Shown here piece by piece: positions 5,340 through 8,373 of a stretch of 8,373 bases of DNA. The translations under genes were made by a program, and so were the position numbers. The notes below the pieces were generated by a model. The model was given only the letters and a program-made list of their open reading frames with translations, did not search any database and was not told the DNA's origin. The stretch is from NCBI GenBank assembly GCA_003694325.1, contig RFKJ01000500.1, positions 1-8,373 on the forward strand, read 5' to 3'. Every line of letters begins with the position of its first letter. Position 1 is the first letter of the stretch. The stretch is from Deltaproteobacteria bacterium. Lineage in GTDB: Bacteria > Myxococcota_A > UBA796 > UBA2385.

Positions 5340-7946
5340 GTGACCGCCACCTTCCTGTTGCTGGGCCTGCTGTGGAGCTGCGGGGACAAGGGTGCGGGGA
5401 CGGACAGCGCGGGGCTCGGTGACGGCGGCAGCGCCGACGGTGGCGTGGCCGATGGCGGCGGGGGAGACGGCGGCGGAGGAGACGGTGGCGACACCGGACC
5501 GACGCCGGACGAGTGCGACGACCACGCGGGAGAGCTGATCTGCGTCGACGACCGGGCGGTGTGGTGCGACGCCGCCGGCGACGTGCAGGACCAGCAGGAG
5601 TGCGCCGCCGACGAGCTGTGCCAGGACGCCTGGGGCTGCCTGTCCTGCGCGGTCGAGCTGGACGCGGGCATCGGGCCCCATGCCACGGCTCCGGCGCTGG
5701 TCCGCCTGGTCGACCCGGCTCTACCCTGGGAGGAGCGGCGCTTCTCCCTGCGGCCGGTCGTGGTGCGGGCGGCCGAAGGGCTTGCCGGCGTCGAGGTGGT
5801 CCTCGATGTGGCGGGCGGCGCCGACACCGCCGGGGGGGCGGCCGTCTCGCTGTTCGACGAGGACGGCACCGCCCTCGGACTGCCGGTCACCCTGCCGGTC
5901 GAGACCCTCCCCCGGACCCTGCTCCTCCAGGGAGAGGCGCCGGCCGAGGACGTGGCACTGGTGGCCGAGGTGGGCGGGGGGTGCGCGGCGGAGCCGGCGA
6001 CCCTGCCCCTGCGGGTGGCGCCCTGGCGGGAGCTGGTGGGGCGCGAGCTGCCCGATGCGCCGTGGTTCGACCGGGTGGATGCGTTCACCTTCGAGGACGG
6101 CCCCACCGTGGCGATCGACGCCGACCTGCACGGAGACCTCGCCGGGCGCAGCGCCGACCTGTACGTCGTGGCCCACCGCGACCTCGCCGACTGGGCGGAG
6201 TTCCCGCTGCTGGTGGACGAGACCGGCGGCCCCGACCGGGTCGTCATCACCGGGGAGGGGCCGCCGGGGGATTCCTGGCAGCCCTTCGACGGGCCGGCCG
6301 GCGTCTCCGACGGTGTCATCGCGGACGGCTGGGACGTGGTCCTGGACCTGGACGACGACGGGACGCTGTCGCCGGGCGACCTGTTCGAGGGGCCGGGGGA
6401 CTCCTCCCCGGCCATGTGGATCCTGGGGGACCTGACGGAGCCGGGGCCGCACGAGGTGACCACCACCCAGTACCGCGAGGACGTCTGGCTGGGGCAGCGG
6501 CTGTACCATCCCACCGACATCGAAGACATCGTCGGTGCCATCGGGCCCCGGCCGCTCGTCGTGATCAGCCATGGCAACGGCCACGACTACCGCTGGTACG
6601 ACTACCTGGGCGAGCACCTGGCGAGCTGGGGCTACGTCGTCATGGCCCACGAAAACGAGACCGGACCGGGGATCGAGACGGCGTCGTGGACCACCCTGAA
6701 CAACACCGAGTGGTTCCTGGAAAACCTCGACCGGATCGCCGACGGCGCGCTGGTGGGCATGGTGGACGTCCACCGCATCGCCTGGATCGGGCACAGCCGG
6801 GGCGGAGAAGGGGTGGTGCGGGCCTACGATCGCCTCGTGGAAGGCGACATCCCCGAGGACACGCCCATCGAGGCCTACACGGCGGACGACATCGTGTTCA
6901 TCAGCAGCATCGCGCCGACGGTCTTCCTGGGGGTGACCGACAGCAACCCCCACGACCGCTGGTACCACCTCATCGCCGGGTCGGCCGACGGGGATGTCAC
7001 GGGTGCGCCGTCCAGCGGCGTCGTGCAGTACCTGCGCATCGCCGAGGCCGCCACCGAGGACCTCGCCGTCACCTATGTCCACGGTGCCTCCCACAACGAC
7101 TTCAACTGCTGCGGGCCGTCCGATGGCACCGGGCCCGACCTCATCGGACCGGAGGCGGCCCAGGACGTGGCCCGGTCGACCTACCTGGCCCTGCTGGAGT
7201 GGGTGGTCGAGGGCAACCCGGCGCCCGCCGAGCTGATCACCCGCAGCTTCGGCAGCTTCCACGACGGTGGACTCGACGACGCGCTGACCATCGCCAACCA
7301 GTGGCGACCGGGGCCGAGCCGCGGCCGGCAGGTCCTCGACGACTTCCAGTCCAACCCCCTGCCGGCGTGGAGCAGCGCCGGGACCGCCGTGACCGCGACC
7401 GTCGCCGAGGTGGCGGAGGACCGCTTCGATGACGCCGATGCGCAGCTCACCTGGACCGGCAGCGACCCGATGAACGGCATGACCCTGGCCGAGGACGACG
7501 ATGACCGGTCCCGCGGGGTGGTCTTCCAGTGGGAGGAGGACAGCACCTGGCGGACCGAGATCGCCCCCGACCAGCGCGACCTGCGGCACTGGACCTTCCT
7601 GTCGCTGCGGGCCTGCCAGGGGACCCGCCACCCGCTCACCGACGAGCTGGACGCCCCGCTGTCGTTCACCGCCGTGCTCATCGACGGCGCCGGTACCGAG
7701 GCCAGCCTGCCCCTGGCGCCCTTCGGGCAGCTCGTGACCCGGCCCTACCAGCGGGGAGGCTACGGCACGGGCACCGGGTGGTCGAACGAGTGGAACACAC
7801 TGCGGGTGCGACTGGACGCCTTCCAGGCCGTCCAACCGGACCTGGATCTGTCCGACATCGCCGCGGTGGAGCTGCGATTCGGCCCGTCCCACGGCAGCCC
7901 CATGGGCCGCCTGGGGCTCGATGACCTCATGCTGGTGGGGGAGTGA
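5340..7946 (+). CDS. cutinase/PETase-like alpha/beta-hydrolase, modular lipoprotein
   Basis: This 868-residue exported esterase-type hydrolase starts with MTATFLLLGLLWSC (lipobox LWSC, C14). Next come a Gly/Asp/Ala linker (about 28-53), a block with seven cysteines (C59, C68, C76, C88, C94, C100, C103) and a beta-rich region (about 115-225). Further on is DLDDDGTLSPGD (336-347), a canonical EF-hand loop. The catalytic core (about 400-630) has SHGNG (410-414, oxyanion hole), GHSRGG (484-489, nucleophile S486), GSADGD (547-552, acid D552 or D550) and HGASHNDF (581-588, probably H585). That order and the SHG / GHSxGG / GASH motifs resemble cutinase/PETase and PAF-acetylhydrolase-like enzymes. 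The end (about 664-868) opens VLDDF and closes LGLDDLML, typical of a jelly-roll, CBM-like domain. I chose GTG 5340 because the signal follows directly; the upstream extension crosses a 14-bp repeat. The next gene overlaps the stop. Substrate unknown. Confidence 0.88.
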   Translation: MTATFLLLGLLWSCGDKGAGTDSAGLGDGGSADGGVADGGGGDGGGGDGGDTGPTPDECDDHAGELICVDDRAVWCDAAGDVQDQQECAADELCQDAWGCLSCAVELDAGIGPHATAPALVRLVDPALPWEERRFSLRPVVVRAAEGLAGVEVVLDVAGGADTAGGAAVSLFDEDGTALGLPVTLPVETLPRTLLLQGEAPAEDVALVAEVGGGCAAEPATLPLRVAPWRELVGRELPDAPWFDRVDAFTFEDGPTVAIDADLHGDLAGRSADLYVVAHRDLADWAEFPLLVDETGGPDRVVITGEGPPGDSWQPFDGPAGVSDGVIADGWDVVLDLDDDGTLSPGDLFEGPGDSSPAMWILGDLTEPGPHEVTTTQYREDVWLGQRLYHPTDIEDIVGAIGPRPLVVISHGNGHDYRWYDYLGEHLASWGYVVMAHENETGPGIETASWTTLNNTEWFLENLDRIADGALVGMVDVHRIAWIGHSRGGEGVVRAYDRLVEGDIPEDTPIEAYTADDIVFISSIAPTVFLGVTDSNPHDRWYHLIAGSADGDVTGAPSSGVVQYLRIAEAATEDLAVTYVHGASHNDFNCCGPSDGTGPDLIGPEAAQDVARSTYLALLEWVVEGNPAPAELITRSFGSFHDGGLDDALTIANQWRPGPSRGRQVLDDFQSNPLPAWSSAGTAVTATVAEVAEDRFDDADAQLTWTGSDPMNGMTLAEDDDDRSRGVVFQWEEDSTWRTEIAPDQRDLRHWTFLSLRACQGTRHPLTDELDAPLSFTAVLIDGAGTEASLPLAPFGQLVTRPYQRGGYGTGTGWSNEWNTLRVRLDAFQAVQPDLDLSDIAAVELRFGPSHGSPMGRLGLDDLMLVGE
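5421..5489 (+). repeat. Gly/Asp-rich low-complexity linker repeat
   Basis: This in-frame imperfect repeat of GACGGCGGC-like units encodes residues 28-50 of the large hydrolase, almost only Gly, Asp and Ala. It probably acts as a flexible acidic spacer that holds the enzyme away from the membrane after lipid attachment. It is likely length-variable between strains because of its repeat nature. Confidence 0.7.
6345..6380 (+). other. EF-hand-like calcium-binding loop within the large hydrolase
   Basis: Residues 336-347 follow the 12-residue EF-hand pattern exactly. There is Asp at loop positions 1, 3, 5 and 12, Gly at 6, a hydrophobic Leu at 8 and Ser at 9. It lies about 65 residues before the oxyanion motif of the hydrolase core. 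Only one such loop is seen, as in dockerin-like or other isolated bacterial calcium loops, so it is more likely a structural calcium site than a classical paired EF-hand. Confidence 0.6.
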
Positions 7947-8373
7947 TGGTCTCGTGCTCGCTGATCTGGATCATGGCCGCGGTGGCCGGAACGCCGTCGA
8001 CCGATGGCCCCGCGGCCGCCCCCCCGGAGCCGGGCAACGGCCCGGATCGGACCGTCGCGTTGCGGATCGCCGTGCCCTTCCGGGTCCACCAGGGATGGCG
8101 CTACACCTGGCGGGCCGACCGGCCGGTGGTGACGGAGGGGTGGCTGCTGGTGGTCGAAGTCGACCCCGAGCTGTCGCGGCCGCGGCAGGACCTCTCCCCG
8201 GTGCTGATGGCCGGCCCGTGGCCGGTGGAGCGCATCACGTGGGGCTACGACGATCCCACCATGGCGGTCATCGTGCCGGCGGCGGTCGACCTGGCGGAGA
8301 CGCCGCTGTACTGGGGGCCGGCCGCCCTTCCCGAGCAGCTCGATGCGGAGCGCTGTGCCGCGGCGGCCGAGGC
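7946..8373 (+). CDS. exported protein of unknown function, 3' end beyond the window
   Basis: 142 codons are open from ATG 7946 to the right edge, so the C-terminus is missing. The start overlaps the preceding stop by one base (TGATG), which suggests translational coupling and one operon with the large hydrolase. GGGGGAG lies just before it, only two bases from the ATG. The N-terminus MVSCSLIWIMAAVAG is a hydrophobic signal with likely cleavage after AVA (residue 14) or G15. A Pro/Ala/Gly spacer (about 16-35) follows, then alternating hydrophobic residues that suggest beta strands (ALRIAVPFRV, GWLLVVEV, MAVIVPAAV), with GPWPVERITWGY (residues 90-101) and ALPEQLDAER as distinctive segments. C4 is not in a lipobox. 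I do not recognise a named family; periplasmic or surface location is the only inference I would make. A later ATG at 7973 would remove most of the signal. Confidence 0.72.
   Translation, partial: MVSCSLIWIMAAVAGTPSTDGPAAAPPEPGNGPDRTVALRIAVPFRVHQGWRYTWRADRPVVTEGWLLVVEVDPELSRPRQDLSPVLMAGPWPVERITWGYDDPTMAVIVPAAVDLAETPLYWGPAALPEQLDAERCAAAAE

Noticed and set aside
5721..7892. Long minus-strand open frame opposite the large hydrolase
   Set aside because: Shadow frame of GC-rich coding DNA; no recognisable domain and low-complexity composition.

Overview
This is a very GC-rich window (clearly above 70% G+C by eye, with strong G/C preference at third codon positions). It carries five genes, at least four of them for exported proteins. 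Three have very short lipoprotein signals ending in a lipobox cysteine. One of these continues into a Gly/Asp-rich linker ending in DTG and then a seven-cysteine block. That style, with the base composition, resembles Myxococcota and other former Deltaproteobacteria, probably an environmental genome. This is an inference from style; no marker gene is present.

Layout. Positions 1-136 hold a good sigma-70-like promoter pointing left out of the window, with a palindrome over its -10 box, and a GC-rich hairpin behind the first gene. Positions 137-2605 (minus) encode a modular GH13 alpha-amylase-type lipoprotein with all four GH13 signature regions. An 81-bp divergent intergenic region (2606-2686) separates it from a plus-strand alpha/beta-hydrolase lipoprotein (2687-4624) with a visible Ser/Asp/His triad. 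That gene converges on a 70-residue basic protein on the minus strand (4692-4904), and a strong hairpin lies between their 3' ends. The next 435 bp (4905-5339) have no gene I can support. They hold several inverted repeats, a palindrome beside a -10-like box, four copies of a 14-bp tandem repeat, and a C-rich, G-poor leader.

Positions 5340-7946 encode a second alpha/beta-hydrolase lipoprotein, whose core has a cutinase/PETase-like motif order. It also carries a Cys-rich module, a canonical EF-hand calcium loop and a C-terminal beta-rich domain. Its stop codon overlaps by one base the start of a further exported protein (7946 to the right edge, incomplete), so these two are probably one operon.

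Together the window looks like a set of outer-surface or periplasmic hydrolases: one for alpha-glucans and two for ester (lipid or polyester) substrates. I see no phage, CRISPR, transposon, tRNA or rRNA signature. The least ordinary points are the signal peptides with no positive charge (in one gene the start is fixed by an in-frame stop), the EF-hand loop in a cutinase-like lipoprotein, and the repeat-filled leader before that gene.
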